Shown here: positions 7,914-17,030 of the stretch, one piece after another
How positions within the stretch are numbered: position 1 is the stretch's first letter
Layout of the letters: each line of letters begins with the position of its first letter
Assembly: GCA_905198745.1 (NCBI GenBank)
Contig: CAJKDU010000030.1
Span: 1 to 28,023, forward strand
DNA from: an uncultured Prevotella sp.
GTDB taxonomy: Bacteria > Bacteroidota > Bacteroidia > Bacteroidales > Bacteroidaceae
Direction of reading: 5' to 3'
Length of the DNA: 28,023 nucleotides
Program-made: the position numbers and the translations under genes
Notes under the pieces: model-generated
Seen by the model: only the letters and a program-made list of their open reading frames with translations
What the model was told of the DNA's origin: nothing
Databases searched by the model: none

Positions 7914-10184
7914 ATGAAGTTTGTAGACATCATATTACCATTGCCTCTTGATGGAGTTTTCACGTATTCCATTCCGGACCATTTTTTCGATGAGGTCCGA
8001 TTTGGTGTTCGTTTAGTTGTGCCCTTTGGCAAAAGTAAAACTTATGTAGGCATTGCCGTAAGGATACACGAGGAGGAACCGAATTTCAAATATAAAGAGG
8101 TAAAGGCGGTACTTGATCAGCAACCAATTCTGCTTGAGGCGCAATATACCTTTTGGAAGTGGATAGCCGAGTACTATATGTCATCCATTGGAGATGTTTA
8201 TAAAGCCGCATTGCCTGCCGCTTTAAAGGAGGAGGAAGGCTATCGCCCCAGGACAGAACTCTATGTGTCGTTGGCTCCCAATTTCAGACAGGAGCGTGCT
8301 CTTGAGCTTGTGAAGAGCATGTTGGGACGTGCAGAGAAGCAACGGAAAGTGCTTGACTGCTATCTGAATATGTCGCATTGGAGTAGTTTAATAGGGGAAA
8401 CACCTTCTGTACCTATCACAGAAATAACTCGTGAGGAACTGATGAATGAGAGTCACTGTACTTCTTATGTGATCAAGGCCTTGATAGACAGGAAGGTCAT
8501 GATGACCTACAAAAAGGAAGTGGGTAGACTTAATGTCGGTGGTCAACCACATCCAGAAGCCGTAAACCCACTCAATGATGCTCAGCAAACAGCTTACAAT
8601 CAAGTGCTTTTCAATTTCATGAAAAAGGATGTGGTATTGCTGCATGGTGTTACTTCCAGCGGTAAAACGGAAGTCTATATCCATTTGATAGAGCAAGCTC
8701 TAAAAGAGCACAAACAGGTGCTATATCTCTTGCCAGAAATAGCGTTGACTGTTCAGATAACGACACGTCTTCAACGGGTCTTCGGTAATCGCATGGCAAT
8801 TTACCACAGCAAATACAGTGATGCAGAGCGGGCTGAACTATGGCTCAAGCAGTTATCTGCTTCTCCCTATGACATCATTCTTGGAGCCAGGTCGGCAGTG
8901 TTTCTTCCGTTTCAAAGACTCGGACTTGTTATCGTGGACGAGGAACACGAAACGTCCTATAAACAGCAAGACCCGGCTCCACGCTACCATGCGCGTTCTG
9001 CCGCTATTGTCTTGTCACGCTTAGCCGGAGCAAAGACTTTGCTGGGTACAGCAACTCCTTCCATAGAAAGCTATTACAATGCACAGACTGGAAAATATGG
9101 CCTTGTAGAGATGAAACATCGTTATAGGGATATCCAGTTGCCCGAGATACAGGTGGTCGACATACAAGATTTGCAGCGTCGGAAACTGATGAATGGACCT
9201 TTTTCTCCACTCCTCCTAAGGAGCGTGCGTGAAGCTCTCCAAGCTGGCCAGCAAGTCATTCTGTTCCAGAACAGGCGTGGTTTTGCTCCTATGATAGAGT
9301 GTAAGGTTTGTGGATGGGTGCCACGATGTGTCAACTGCGATGTGAGTTTAACGATGCACCGAAGCACGAATCAACTCACGTGTCACTATTGTGGCTATAC
9401 CTATCCCATTCCTCAGGTGTGTCCCAACTGCGGAAGCACAGATTTGCGTGGGCGAGGCTATGGAACGGAGAAAATTGAAGACCAAATTCGGGATATTTTT
9501 CCTGACGTTAGAATTGCTCGTATGGATCTCGATACCACACGCACGCGTAATGCTTATGAACGTATTATAGAGGACTTTTCCAGCGGGAAGACCAACATGC
9601 TTATAGGTACGCAGATGATTAGCAAGGGGCTCGACTTCGATAAAGTGAGTGTTGTGGGTATTCTCAATGCTGACACCATGTTGAATTATCCTGATTTTCG
9701 AGCTTATGAACATGCCTTTATGATGATGGCTCAGGTTAGTGGAAGGGCAGGGCGCAAGGGCAAGCGTGGAACTGTTATTCTGCAGACACGCAGTCCTCAG
9801 TTGCCGATTATTGGGCAGGTGGTCAATCATGACTATCTTTCGTTCTATCATGGCTTGGTCGAGGAACGTCAGACTTTCCATTATCCACCGTTCTATCATT
9901 TGATTTACGTGTATCTGAAGCATCGTCATGACGACGTGGTAGAAATGGCCAGTAAAGAGATGGCAAATCGGTTAAGGCAATGGTTTGGTAATCGTGTGTT
10001 GGGGCCTGACAAACCGGCAGTGGCCAAGGTTATGACGATGAACATTCGCAAGGTGATGCTGAAATTGGAAACGGGCATACAACTCAAACTCGCCAAGCAA
10101 TATTTATGTAAGGCCCAAACAGATATGTTGAAAGATTCTCGCTATGGAGCTTTGGTTGTTTACTACGACGTTGACCCTGAATGA
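7914..10184 (+). CDS. priA: Primosomal protein N' (replication restart helicase PriA)
   Basis: 756 residues. An N-terminal DNA-binding domain (about 1-200, opening FVDIILPLPLDGVFTYSIP) precedes a superfamily 2 helicase core: Walker A GVTSSGKT at 245-252, DEEH box at 342-345, 'LLGTATPSIES' near 377. A zinc-binding insert has eight Cys at 463, 466, 472, 475, 490, 493, 503 and 506. 'GTQMISKGLDF' and 'QVSGRAGRKGKRG' are motifs V and VI. PriA restarts stalled replication forks by loading the replicative helicase at forks and D-loops. The frame extends three codons upstream to a TTG, but that lies inside the promoter's -7 element, so I use the ATG at 7914. The gene appears monocistronic. Confidence 0.97.
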   Translation: MKFVDIILPLPLDGVFTYSIPDHFFDEVRFGVRLVVPFGKSKTYVGIAVRIHEEEPNFKYKEVKAVLDQQPILLEAQYTFWKWIAEYYMSSIGDVYKAALPAALKEEEGYRPRTELYVSLAPNFRQERALELVKSMLGRAEKQRKVLDCYLNMSHWSSLIGETPSVPITEITREELMNESHCTSYVIKALIDRKVMMTYKKEVGRLNVGGQPHPEAVNPLNDAQQTAYNQVLFNFMKKDVVLLHGVTSSGKTEVYIHLIEQALKEHKQVLYLLPEIALTVQITTRLQRVFGNRMAIYHSKYSDAERAELWLKQLSASPYDIILGARSAVFLPFQRLGLVIVDEEHETSYKQQDPAPRYHARSAAIVLSRLAGAKTLLGTATPSIESYYNAQTGKYGLVEMKHRYRDIQLPEIQVVDIQDLQRRKLMNGPFSPLLLRSVREALQAGQQVILFQNRRGFAPMIECKVCGWVPRCVNCDVSLTMHRSTNQLTCHYCGYTYPIPQVCPNCGSTDLRGRGYGTEKIEDQIRDIFPDVRIARMDLDTTRTRNAYERIIEDFSSGKTNMLIGTQMISKGLDFDKVSVVGILNADTMLNYPDFRAYEHAFMMMAQVSGRAGRKGKRGTVILQTRSPQLPIIGQVVNHDYLSFYHGLVEERQTFHYPPFYHLIYVYLKHRHDDVVEMASKEMANRLRQWFGNRVLGPDKPAVAKVMTMNIRKVMLKLETGIQLKLAKQYLCKAQTDMLKDSRYGALVVYYDVDPE

Positions 10185-10196
10185 AATCAATACAAA

Positions 10197-10225
10197 GGGG
10201 CATTCGCTTTCACAGCGGATGCCCC
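10197..10225 (-). terminator. Hairpin between convergent priA and FadL-type genes
   Basis: GGGGCATTCGCT (10197-10208) pairs with AGCGGATGCCCC (10214-10225), a 12-bp stem with one wobble and a 5-nt loop. Read on the minus strand it ends CCCC followed by TTTGTATT, a weak U-tract, so it best serves the minus-strand gene. It may also end priA. Confidence 0.65.
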
Positions 10226-10251
10226 TCATGCAGTTATGAAAGTCTCTATTT

Positions 10252-11877
10252 TTAGAAGTTGATATCCAATCCGACCGCAAATACGTTGTTGTTGCGGGTA
10301 TAGTCTGAGCTATATGTTAGTTGTGCGCTTGCTCCATCCTCATTCGTTGTCTTGTGCTTGTAGAATGTGTGGAAGTAAGCAAAGTTCAAGTCTGCCTTCT
10401 TTGAGATGTGAATCAGTCCACCTACTGCAACAGAGTTTGAACTTGTCACGAACGACTTGTCGTCCATATACTCATCACTCAATCCGTAGTTTGTGTTTTG
10501 CCATCCTGCACTGACTGTCAGTTTCTTGTTGATGTCATACTCTACGCCGGCGTTGTATTCGAGTGTTCCCCGGTCGAGTGTCTTGTGGCGGTTGTTATAG
10601 GAAGTAGCGTGTGTGTCGTCGAACCAATGGAAACCGACATTGATGCGGAGTGCGTCAATAGGGCTGTATCCGGCACCGAGTGTCAGGTATGCGGGTATGT
10701 CTCCTGCTATTTTCTTTCCGTCTCCATATTCGCCGATAGCCTCTTCAAGCTTGGCGTCAAACTGGTTCTTCAAACCTTGCATGGTGGCCACAACCGTGCC
10801 GTTGGTGAGAACTGTTTCGCTGGTCTGCATAGCAGCCACTTGTGCCTGCTGCTGCGCCTGTTCCAGCGTCATGCCTGCTGCTACAAATTTTTGTGTGAAC
10901 GCCTGTGTCAAGTGAGTTCCCATTTGATCTGCCAAGTTGTCTGCCAGATTTCCGATACTTGGTGCCTGGTTTACCGACTTGTTTTTTAAACGCATGCGTG
11001 TTTTGAATTCGTATTTGGCAGAGAAATTCCAACGGCCCGTTTTGAAGTCAATTCCAATGATTGGTGTGAATCCTATACCATTCTGATCGCAACTCAACTC
11101 TATGTTTGCTGCATCCTCTTTACTTGGGTCAAGTACTTTGTAGAGAGGCATGTTCCCTACTTTAATGTCTCTTACATACCCATAATAGTTGCAGGTGGCA
11201 TACACGCCACGTATGCCAGCGAAAGCACTGAAGTGCTCGTTGAACTTGTAAGCGGCACCTAATGACAATCCAAAATAGTATTGACGGCCGTGCATATAGC
11301 TGTCGTAGCTATATTTGCCGTTGCTTCCGAAGGCTTGATCGGACGAAAACATCTGCATGCCTTGTTGTCCTAAAGCGTTACCCAATGCTCCGTCTACCGT
11401 GCTTGCCAAACCGCAGGCGGCCATAGCTGTTTCAGAAACGATCTTTTCAAATGAGCCCAGTCCGTTGTCGAACGTGCATTTGCCGCCTCCACCTGTCAAG
11501 GCGAAGTTAGCTTGGAAAGACCACTTGTTCTTGTTGTATGCGTATTGGAAAGAGGGAATCACAGGTGCAAAAGCCTTGCCTTTGAAATCTCTGGGCGTAG
11601 TGGCATTGTTGACGTTGTTGTTGAACAGCAGGTAATCGTTCTTGATAATACGAGTCTGGTAGGCAAGCTGCCAGTTGATGGAGAGATGATGGCCGTTGCT
11701 CATGAACGCAACGCCGGCGGGGTTGTAATAGACGCCGTCAATTCCGATAGATGCCTCACGGCTCATCATACGGTTGAAAGCTACATTCTGGTTGGTGTTG
11801 GTGAGTAATCCTCCTGCCCACACGGCAGTATTACTACCTGCAAAGAGTGCCAATATGGCAAATTTTAACTTATTCAT
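10252..11877 (-). CDS. OmpP1/FadL/TodX-family outer membrane transport protein
   Basis: 541 residues. Signal peptide MNKLKFAILALFAGSNTAVWA, then 'GGLLTNTNQNVAFNRMMSREASIGIDGVYYNPAG' (about 22-55), the hatch region characteristic of FadL/OmpP1 proteins. A series of barrel strands follows to the C-terminal 'NNVFAVGLDINF' with a terminal Phe. Members let hydrophobic molecules such as fatty acids diffuse across the outer membrane; the substrate here is unknown. Residues about 302-386 form a Gln/Ala-rich, probably helical insert between barrel strands, making the protein longer than typical FadL (about 450). It has its own promoter (11903-11933) and a hairpin downstream, so it is monocistronic. 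Confidence 0.88.
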   Translation of the reverse strand: MNKLKFAILALFAGSNTAVWAGGLLTNTNQNVAFNRMMSREASIGIDGVYYNPAGVAFMSNGHHLSINWQLAYQTRIIKNDYLLFNNNVNNATTPRDFKGKAFAPVIPSFQYAYNKNKWSFQANFALTGGGGKCTFDNGLGSFEKIVSETAMAACGLASTVDGALGNALGQQGMQMFSSDQAFGSNGKYSYDSYMHGRQYYFGLSLGAAYKFNEHFSAFAGIRGVYATCNYYGYVRDIKVGNMPLYKVLDPSKEDAANIELSCDQNGIGFTPIIGIDFKTGRWNFSAKYEFKTRMRLKNKSVNQAPSIGNLADNLADQMGTHLTQAFTQKFVAAGMTLEQAQQQAQVAAMQTSETVLTNGTVVATMQGLKNQFDAKLEEAIGEYGDGKKIAGDIPAYLTLGAGYSPIDALRINVGFHWFDDTHATSYNNRHKTLDRGTLEYNAGVEYDINKKLTVSAGWQNTNYGLSDEYMDDKSFVTSSNSVAVGGLIHISKKADLNFAYFHTFYKHKTTNEDGASAQLTYSSDYTRNNNVFAVGLDINF

Positions 11878-11902
11878 TTTAAATACTTTGAAAAATTGGA
11901 TG

Positions 11903-11933
11903 CAAAGGTATCTAATGTGTTCTGTTTTCCCAA
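11903..11933 (-). promoter_or_regulatory. Promoter of the FadL-type gene
   Basis: On the minus strand: TTGG (11933-11930), a 19-nt spacer, TACCTTTG (11910-11903). The start point would be near 11897, about 20 nt before the ATG. Confidence 0.6.
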
Positions 11934-11949
11934 CTTTTAGCTTTTCTAT

Positions 11950-11976
11950 TTAACTCCGGTTAACAAACCTTAGGTT
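11950..11976. promoter_or_regulatory. Two small palindromes upstream of the FadL-type promoter
   Basis: TTAACTCCGGTTAA (11950-11963) has 5-bp inverted arms. AACCTTAGGTT (11966-11976) is a perfect palindrome around a central T. Both sit just upstream of the -33 element, where an activator might bind. No regulator can be named. Confidence 0.25.
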
Positions 11977-11983
11977 AATTACC

Positions 11984-12033
11984 GCACAAAAAGGCCCATT
12001 TGTGCAAGAATTCACTCGGAAAAATTGCACAAA
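11984..12033. repeat. Three alternating copies of TTTGTGC / GCACAAA
   Basis: GCACAAA (11984-11990), TTTGTGCAA (11999-12007) and TTGCACAAA (12025-12033). The middle copy can pair with either neighbour, giving two mutually exclusive hairpins. It lies in the gap between the 7TM-HD gene stop and the FadL-type promoter. A third, weaker hairpin (AACAGGA 12057-12063 with TCCTGTT 12070-12076) sits immediately after the 7TM-HD gene. No long U-tract is seen, so termination of that gene is not clear. Confidence 0.45.
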
Positions 12034-12084
12034 CAGGCAGCGCGGTGTGCATTAACAACAGGATAGTCCTCCTGTTTGTATTGC

Positions 12085-14136
12085 TTATTTGTTGAGTTTA
12101 GGATATGATATGCGGGTGTGGTATATGGCCTTCAGACGCTCAATCATTGTCTGTTTGGCTATGGAGATGTCCCGGAAAGTGATGGGACATTCCTTAAAGA
12201 AGCCATCAGCCACCTGTCCGTCAATGAGTCTGTTAACCAGTTCACTGATACTTTGTTCCGTGTAGACGTGGAGTGAACGGGAGGCAGCTTCCACGGTGTC
12301 TGCCATCATGAGCAAGGCTTGTTCTCGGGTGAACGGATTAGGACCGGGATAAGTGAACAGACTTTTGTCCACTTCTTCGTCGGGATGTTCGTTGCAGTAG
12401 GATATATAGAAGAACTTTGTCATGCCTGTTCCGTGGTGAGTGAGGATGAAATCCTTGATGACGGTCGGCAGATTGTACTTCTCTGCCAGTTTAAGTCCTT
12501 CGGTGACGTGGCTGATAACGATTTGTGCACTCTCGGTGTGCGACATGTTGTCGTGTGGGTTAACGCCAGCCTGGTTCTCTGTGAAGAACACGGGGTTGAC
12601 CATCTTTCCTATGTCATGGTAGAGTGCTCCCGTACGTACCATCAGGCTCTTGGCTCCAATCTTGTTCGCTATTTCAGCCGCCAGGTTGCCTACCGTGATG
12701 GAGTGTTGGAAGGTTCCTGGAGCCACCTCGCTTAGACGGCGGAGCAAATCCTTGTTGGTGTCGGACAGTTCTATGAGGGTAACTGAACTGATAAAGCCGA
12801 ATGTCTTCTCAATAAGATACATGAGCGGATATGATAGGAGAAGGAAAATGCCGTTCACCAGAAAGTGGTAGTTCATAGCCCAGTCCAGTTCTACCACGTC
12901 GTTGTCTTGCATGAGCTGCAAGGCGTAGAAGGTTACCATGCTCGAAATGGTGACCAGAATGGCGGTCTTGAATACCTGCGCACGTTTTGAAAGTTCGCGC
13001 AGGGAATAGATGGCCACCAGTCCTGCGACCAATTGCACAATAATAAATTCGTATTGGTATCTAACAGCCGCTGCACAGATGAGCACCATGGTGACGTGGG
13101 AAATGAAGGCCGTGCGCGAATCCATGAACACTCGGATGAAGATCGGTGCCATGGCAAAGGGAAGGATGTAGACACTGAAAACATTGTGCTGCATCATTAA
13201 AGACACGAGCAAAGGAAATATGGTGATCAGCACATAGAGCATGGCGATACTTCTCGGCTTGTCGAAATAGTCCTTACGGAAGAGTCCGAGATAGAGCGTG
13301 AAGAGGAAGACCAAGATGGCCACGAAGATGGATTGCCCGATAAATGTTGACAACTCTTCCTTAGAAGAGGCGTCACGCCGTTGCATCTCCCTTTCGTACG
13401 AGTTGAGCACGCGGTATGTGTAGTCGTTGACAATGTCTCCACGGTCGATTACTTTCTGACCGCTCATTACCATCCCGCTGGCAATGGGGATGCCACTGAG
13501 CATGTCGTTTTTCTCAGTCTCGCTCCGGTCGCGATCATACATAAGGTTGGGTTCCAGATACTCGTTCAGATTGCATCTCTGCAGAATCTGTCGCTGATAG
13601 GCGAGCGCCTCGTCAGTGAAGATGAGCTCGTAGGCTGCGAGTAGCGAGTGTATCTTCCCGATCTGCATGCTCGTGGCATTCTTGCCGCTCACCACCCTCA
13701 CCATGTTGCTGGTGTCCTTGGCCAGCATTGTATAGTCGGGCGTGTCCATGATGCCCTGTTGGTAGATGCGGTGTAGCTGTTCGATGATTTCGAGCATATA
13801 GGCATCGGGTAATCCGGGCAGACCATCCTTGAAGTTTTCTTTGAACTTGGCTATTTCCTTTTGCTCCACAATGGGGTTGTAGTTGTAGTAAGGCTGAAAG
13901 GTTCGCAGCAGAGAGTCCTTCTCTGCCTTGATAGCTTCGTCGGTCTTATAGATGGGGAAGTCGAATTTGGCGATGAACGAACCGTACATCCAAGGCTTTC
14001 CTATGTCGTAGCGGAGCTGCATCTTTTGGTTTCTTGGCAGAAACCAGACGATAATGGTCACTGTGGCGGCGATGATGGCAAGTCTGGTGAAGAATTTGCG
14101 CCAAAAGGCACTGCCGGGTCTGTTGATTTTCAGCAT
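12085..14136 (-). CDS. 7TM receptor with HD hydrolase (PgpH/YqfF-like, probable c-di-AMP phosphodiesterase)
   Basis: 683 residues. One N-terminal membrane helix (about 15-33), an extracytoplasmic 7TMR-HDED-type domain (about 35-260), seven membrane helices (about 265-450), then a cytoplasmic HD domain. Metal-binding residues are visible: His478 (FQHSI), His507-Asp508 in YHDIGKM, His567-His568 (LTHHGT) and Asp613 (MADTVEAA). This is the architecture of Listeria PgpH and related proteins, which hydrolyse cyclic di-AMP to pApA in osmotic and wall homeostasis. That activity is inferred here. It is divergently transcribed from gltX, and the shared 110-bp region carries elements for both directions. 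Confidence 0.9.
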   Translation of the reverse strand: MLKINRPGSAFWRKFFTRLAIIAATVTIIVWFLPRNQKMQLRYDIGKPWMYGSFIAKFDFPIYKTDEAIKAEKDSLLRTFQPYYNYNPIVEQKEIAKFKENFKDGLPGLPDAYMLEIIEQLHRIYQQGIMDTPDYTMLAKDTSNMVRVVSGKNATSMQIGKIHSLLAAYELIFTDEALAYQRQILQRCNLNEYLEPNLMYDRDRSETEKNDMLSGIPIASGMVMSGQKVIDRGDIVNDYTYRVLNSYEREMQRRDASSKEELSTFIGQSIFVAILVFLFTLYLGLFRKDYFDKPRSIAMLYVLITIFPLLVSLMMQHNVFSVYILPFAMAPIFIRVFMDSRTAFISHVTMVLICAAAVRYQYEFIIVQLVAGLVAIYSLRELSKRAQVFKTAILVTISSMVTFYALQLMQDNDVVELDWAMNYHFLVNGIFLLLSYPLMYLIEKTFGFISSVTLIELSDTNKDLLRRLSEVAPGTFQHSITVGNLAAEIANKIGAKSLMVRTGALYHDIGKMVNPVFFTENQAGVNPHDNMSHTESAQIVISHVTEGLKLAEKYNLPTVIKDFILTHHGTGMTKFFYISYCNEHPDEEVDKSLFTYPGPNPFTREQALLMMADTVEAASRSLHVYTEQSISELVNRLIDGQVADGFFKECPITFRDISIAKQTMIERLKAIYHTRISYPKLNK

Positions 14137-14163
14137 AAACTGTTTATTCTTATATTTACCTTG

Positions 14164-14196
14164 CGAAAATACTAAAAAAATACGGCATTATGCAAA
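14164..14196 (-). promoter_or_regulatory. Possible promoter of the 7TM-HD gene
   Basis: Minus strand: TTTG (14196-14193), a 21-nt spacer, TATTTTCG (14171-14164), one base off the -7 consensus. Start codon is at 14136. Confidence 0.4.
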
Positions 14197-14204
14197 AAAA
14201 GCAC

Positions 14205-14212
14205 TAATTTTG
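14205..14212 (+). promoter_or_regulatory. -7 element of the gltX promoter
   Basis: TAATTTTG followed by CA matches the -7 consensus, about 35 nt before the gltX ATG. I do not see a convincing -33 TTTG at the expected distance. Confidence 0.5.
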
Positions 14213-14246
14213 CAAAAAATAAATCTTATCTATATTATTAAATAGG

Positions 14247-15764
14247 ATGACAGAAAGAAAAGTAAGGGTACGTTTTGCCCCAAGTCCTACAGGACCTTTG
14301 CATATAGGCGGAGTGAGAACTGCGCTTTATAATTATCTTTTCGCACGCCAGCATGGCGGCGATTTCGTGTTTAGAATCGAAGATACCGACTCCCATCGTT
14401 TTGTTCCGGGAGCCGAGGAATACATCATCGAATCATTCAAGTGGCTCGGCATCAAATTTGATGAGGGCGTTAGCTTTGGTGGAGAGCATGGTCCCTACCG
14501 TCAAAGTGAACGGCGTGAAATCTATAAGAAATATGTAAAACAACTTTTAGATGCCGGAAAGGCATACATTGCCTTTGACACGCCGGAAGAATTGGAAGCC
14601 AAGCGTCAGGAGATTCAGAACTTCCAGTACGATGCCCATACCCGTATGCAGATGCGCAACTCGCTCACCCTTTCCAAGGAAGAGGTAGACCAGCTCATTG
14701 CCAACGGCGAACAGTATGTGGTGAGGTTCAAGATTGAGCCTGGCGTGGCTGTGCATGTTGACGACCTTATTCGCGGTGATGTTCGTATCATGAGTGATAT
14801 TCTGGATGACAAGGTGCTTTATAAGAGTGCCGATGAACTGCCTACCTATCACCTTGCCAACATTGTTGACGACCATTTAATGGAAATTACTCACGTGATT
14901 CGTGGCGAAGAATGGTTGCCTAGCGCACCTCTTCACGTGCTGCTTTACAAGGCTTTCGGATGGGAAGGCACCATGCCACGCTTTGCCCACTTGCCGCTTC
15001 TTCTCAAACCGGAAGGCAAGGGCAAACTCAGCAAGCGCGACGGCGACCGCCTTGGTTTCCCTGTTTTCCCACTTGAATGGCACGACCCCAAGACCGGTGA
15101 TGTGTCGTCAGGATACCGCGAGAGTGGCTATTTCCCCGAGGCAGTGGTCAACTTCCTGGCCATGCTCGGCTGGAATCCAGGCACGGAACAGGAATTTTTC
15201 AGCCTCGACGAATTGGTAAAGGCGTTCGACATCAGCAAGTGCTCCAAGTCGGGTGCGCGCTTTGACTATCAGAAGGCCGCCTGGTTCAACCATGAATACA
15301 TTCTCCGCAAGAGCAATGAAGAGATTGCCCATCTGTTTGCACCTATTGTGGCAGGCAACGGAGTTGACGAGTCTTTGGACCGCATCAAGCAGGTGGTGGC
15401 CATGATGAAGGACCGCGTGAGTTTTGTCAAGGAGCTCTGGCCTTTGTGTTCCTTCTTCTTTATCGCCCCTACAGAGTATGACGCAAAAACCGTGCGCAAG
15501 CGCTGGAAGGAAGATTCGGCACAGGTGATGACCGAGCTTGCCGATGTGCTTGAAGGCATTGACGACTTCAGCGTTGAGGGACAGGAACCTGTCGTGATGA
15601 AGTGGGTCGAGGAGAAGGGCTACAAGCTCGGCGACGTGATGAATGCCTTCCGTCTTGCCCTTGTCGGCATAGGCAAGGGTCCCGGTATGTTTGACATTTC
15701 TGCCTTCTTGGGCAAGGAGGAGACTCTCAAGCGTCTTCGCCGTGCAGTGGAGGTGTTGAAATAA
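14247..15764 (+). CDS. gltX: Glutamate--tRNA ligase
   Basis: 505 residues, the full family length. Class I synthetase signatures: 'FAPSPTGPLHIGGVRTALYNYLFAR' with the HIGH-like HIGG at 19-22 and the KMSKS-like KLSKR at 260-264. 'VFRIEDTD' and 'THVIRGEEWLPSAPLHVLLYKAF' are further core motifs. The C-terminal helical anticodon-binding half ends in 'KEETLKRLRRAVEVLK'. It charges tRNA-Glu in the cytoplasm. The insert around 'FPVFPLEWHDPKTGDVSSGYRESGYF' (about 271-296) is common in Bacteroidetes GltX. waaA follows after 23 nt and is probably cotranscribed. Confidence 0.97.
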   Translation: MTERKVRVRFAPSPTGPLHIGGVRTALYNYLFARQHGGDFVFRIEDTDSHRFVPGAEEYIIESFKWLGIKFDEGVSFGGEHGPYRQSERREIYKKYVKQLLDAGKAYIAFDTPEELEAKRQEIQNFQYDAHTRMQMRNSLTLSKEEVDQLIANGEQYVVRFKIEPGVAVHVDDLIRGDVRIMSDILDDKVLYKSADELPTYHLANIVDDHLMEITHVIRGEEWLPSAPLHVLLYKAFGWEGTMPRFAHLPLLLKPEGKGKLSKRDGDRLGFPVFPLEWHDPKTGDVSSGYRESGYFPEAVVNFLAMLGWNPGTEQEFFSLDELVKAFDISKCSKSGARFDYQKAAWFNHEYILRKSNEEIAHLFAPIVAGNGVDESLDRIKQVVAMMKDRVSFVKELWPLCSFFFIAPTEYDAKTVRKRWKEDSAQVMTELADVLEGIDDFSVEGQEPVVMKWVEEKGYKLGDVMNAFRLALVGIGKGPGMFDISAFLGKEETLKRLRRAVEVLK

Positions 15765-15787
15765 TCTGTTGACATTCTAAAATCGAC

Positions 15788-17005
15788 GTGTATAATTTAG
15801 CGATATATCTTTACCAGCTCGGCGTGATGGTCTATAGCCTTTTCAACGCCAAGGTCCGTCGCATGTTCATAGGCGAGCGCCGTGCTTTCAAAGTGCTGCG
15901 TGAGCAAGTGGATCCTGCGGCGCAGTATGTGTGGTTCCACGCTGCGTCCCTTGGTGAGTTTGAGCAGGGCCGGCCGTTGATGGAGCAGTTGCGCAGAACG
16001 CATCCTGAATATAAGATCCTGCTCACCTTCTTTTCGCCTTCGGGCTACGAGGTGCGCAAGGATTATGAGGGTGCTGACATTGTGTGCTACCTTCCTCTTG
16101 ACACGCCTACCAACGCATTGCGTTTCCTGCGTAGTGTGCGGCCCGTGATGGCGTTCTTCATCAAGTATGAGTTTTGGTACAATTATCTACATATTCTCAA
16201 GCACCGTGGTGTGCCCACTTACAGTGTGTCGAGCATATTCCGTCCCGACCAGATCTTCTTCCGTCCTTACGGCAGACAGTATGGTAGGGTGCTGAAATGC
16301 TTCACGCATTTCTTCGTGCAGAACGAAGAGAGCCGGCAGTTGCTTGCCAAGATAGGCATTACTAATGTGGAGATAACGGGCGATACGCGTTTCGACCGGG
16401 TGCTGCAGATTGCCGCCGAAGCTAGCGAACTTCCTGTGGTCAATGCTTTCAAACAGGGCCGAAAGGTTTTTGTTGCGGGAAGCAGTTGGCAACCTGACGA
16501 AGACATATTCATCAGGTTCTTCAATGAGCACCCCGAGTGGAAACTCATCATAGCCCCCCATGTTATAGGCGAAGACCATTTGGAACAGATTCTGTCGAAG
16601 TTTGACAGGCATGCCGTGCGCTATACCCAAGCCACGCTGGCCGATGCCGAATTGGCCGATTGTATGATTATAGACTGCTACGGACTGCTTTCCAGCATCT
16701 ACCGTTATGGCGAGGTGGCCTATGTGGGAGGCGGATTCGGAGTAGGCATTCACAACGTCCTTGAGGCGGCAGTGTGGTGTATGCCGGTCATCTTCGGTCC
16801 CAACAACAAGCGCTTCCAAGAGGCGCAGGAACTGTTGGCAGCCGAGGGCGGTTTTGAAATCAATGGCTTTGACCAGTTCTCCCAGTTGATGAATCGGTTC
16901 ATGACCGATGATGCTTTCCTCCAGAAGAGTGGTGAAGCGGCCGGCAACTATGTGAAAGGGCGTTCAGGTGCCGCCGACAGAATCTTGTCGGAAGTGGGAT
17001 TATAA
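15788..17005 (+). CDS. waaA: 3-deoxy-D-manno-octulosonic acid (Kdo) transferase
   Basis: 405 residues. GTG start giving MYNLAIYLYQLGVMVYSLFN, the usual Bacteroidetes WaaA N-terminus with a membrane-anchoring helix. Conserved GT30 features: 'VWFHAASLGEFEQGRPLMEQL' with the likely catalytic Glu in SLGEFEQ, 'LLTFFSPSGYE', 'FFIKYEFWYNYL', 'TGDTRFDRV', 'VAGSSWQPDE' and 'YVGGGFGVGIHNVLEAAVWCMPVIFGPN' near the C-terminus. It transfers Kdo to the lipid A precursor at the inner leaflet of the inner membrane, an early essential LPS step. Transcribed with gltX and closed by a strong terminator. Confidence 0.95.
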   Translation: MYNLAIYLYQLGVMVYSLFNAKVRRMFIGERRAFKVLREQVDPAAQYVWFHAASLGEFEQGRPLMEQLRRTHPEYKILLTFFSPSGYEVRKDYEGADIVCYLPLDTPTNALRFLRSVRPVMAFFIKYEFWYNYLHILKHRGVPTYSVSSIFRPDQIFFRPYGRQYGRVLKCFTHFFVQNEESRQLLAKIGITNVEITGDTRFDRVLQIAAEASELPVVNAFKQGRKVFVAGSSWQPDEDIFIRFFNEHPEWKLIIAPHVIGEDHLEQILSKFDRHAVRYTQATLADAELADCMIIDCYGLLSSIYRYGEVAYVGGGFGVGIHNVLEAAVWCMPVIFGPNNKRFQEAQELLAAEGGFEINGFDQFSQLMNRFMTDDAFLQKSGEAAGNYVKGRSGAADRILSEVGL

Positions 17006-17030
17006 ACAAAACGGAAATACGATTGAATAT

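Noticed and set aside
10498..10989. 163-codon plus-strand frame opposite the FadL-type gene, Cys-rich
   Set aside because: It is antisense to a well-supported gene. Its Cys content comes from the reverse complement of Ala/Gln-rich codons, and no start context or family match is seen.
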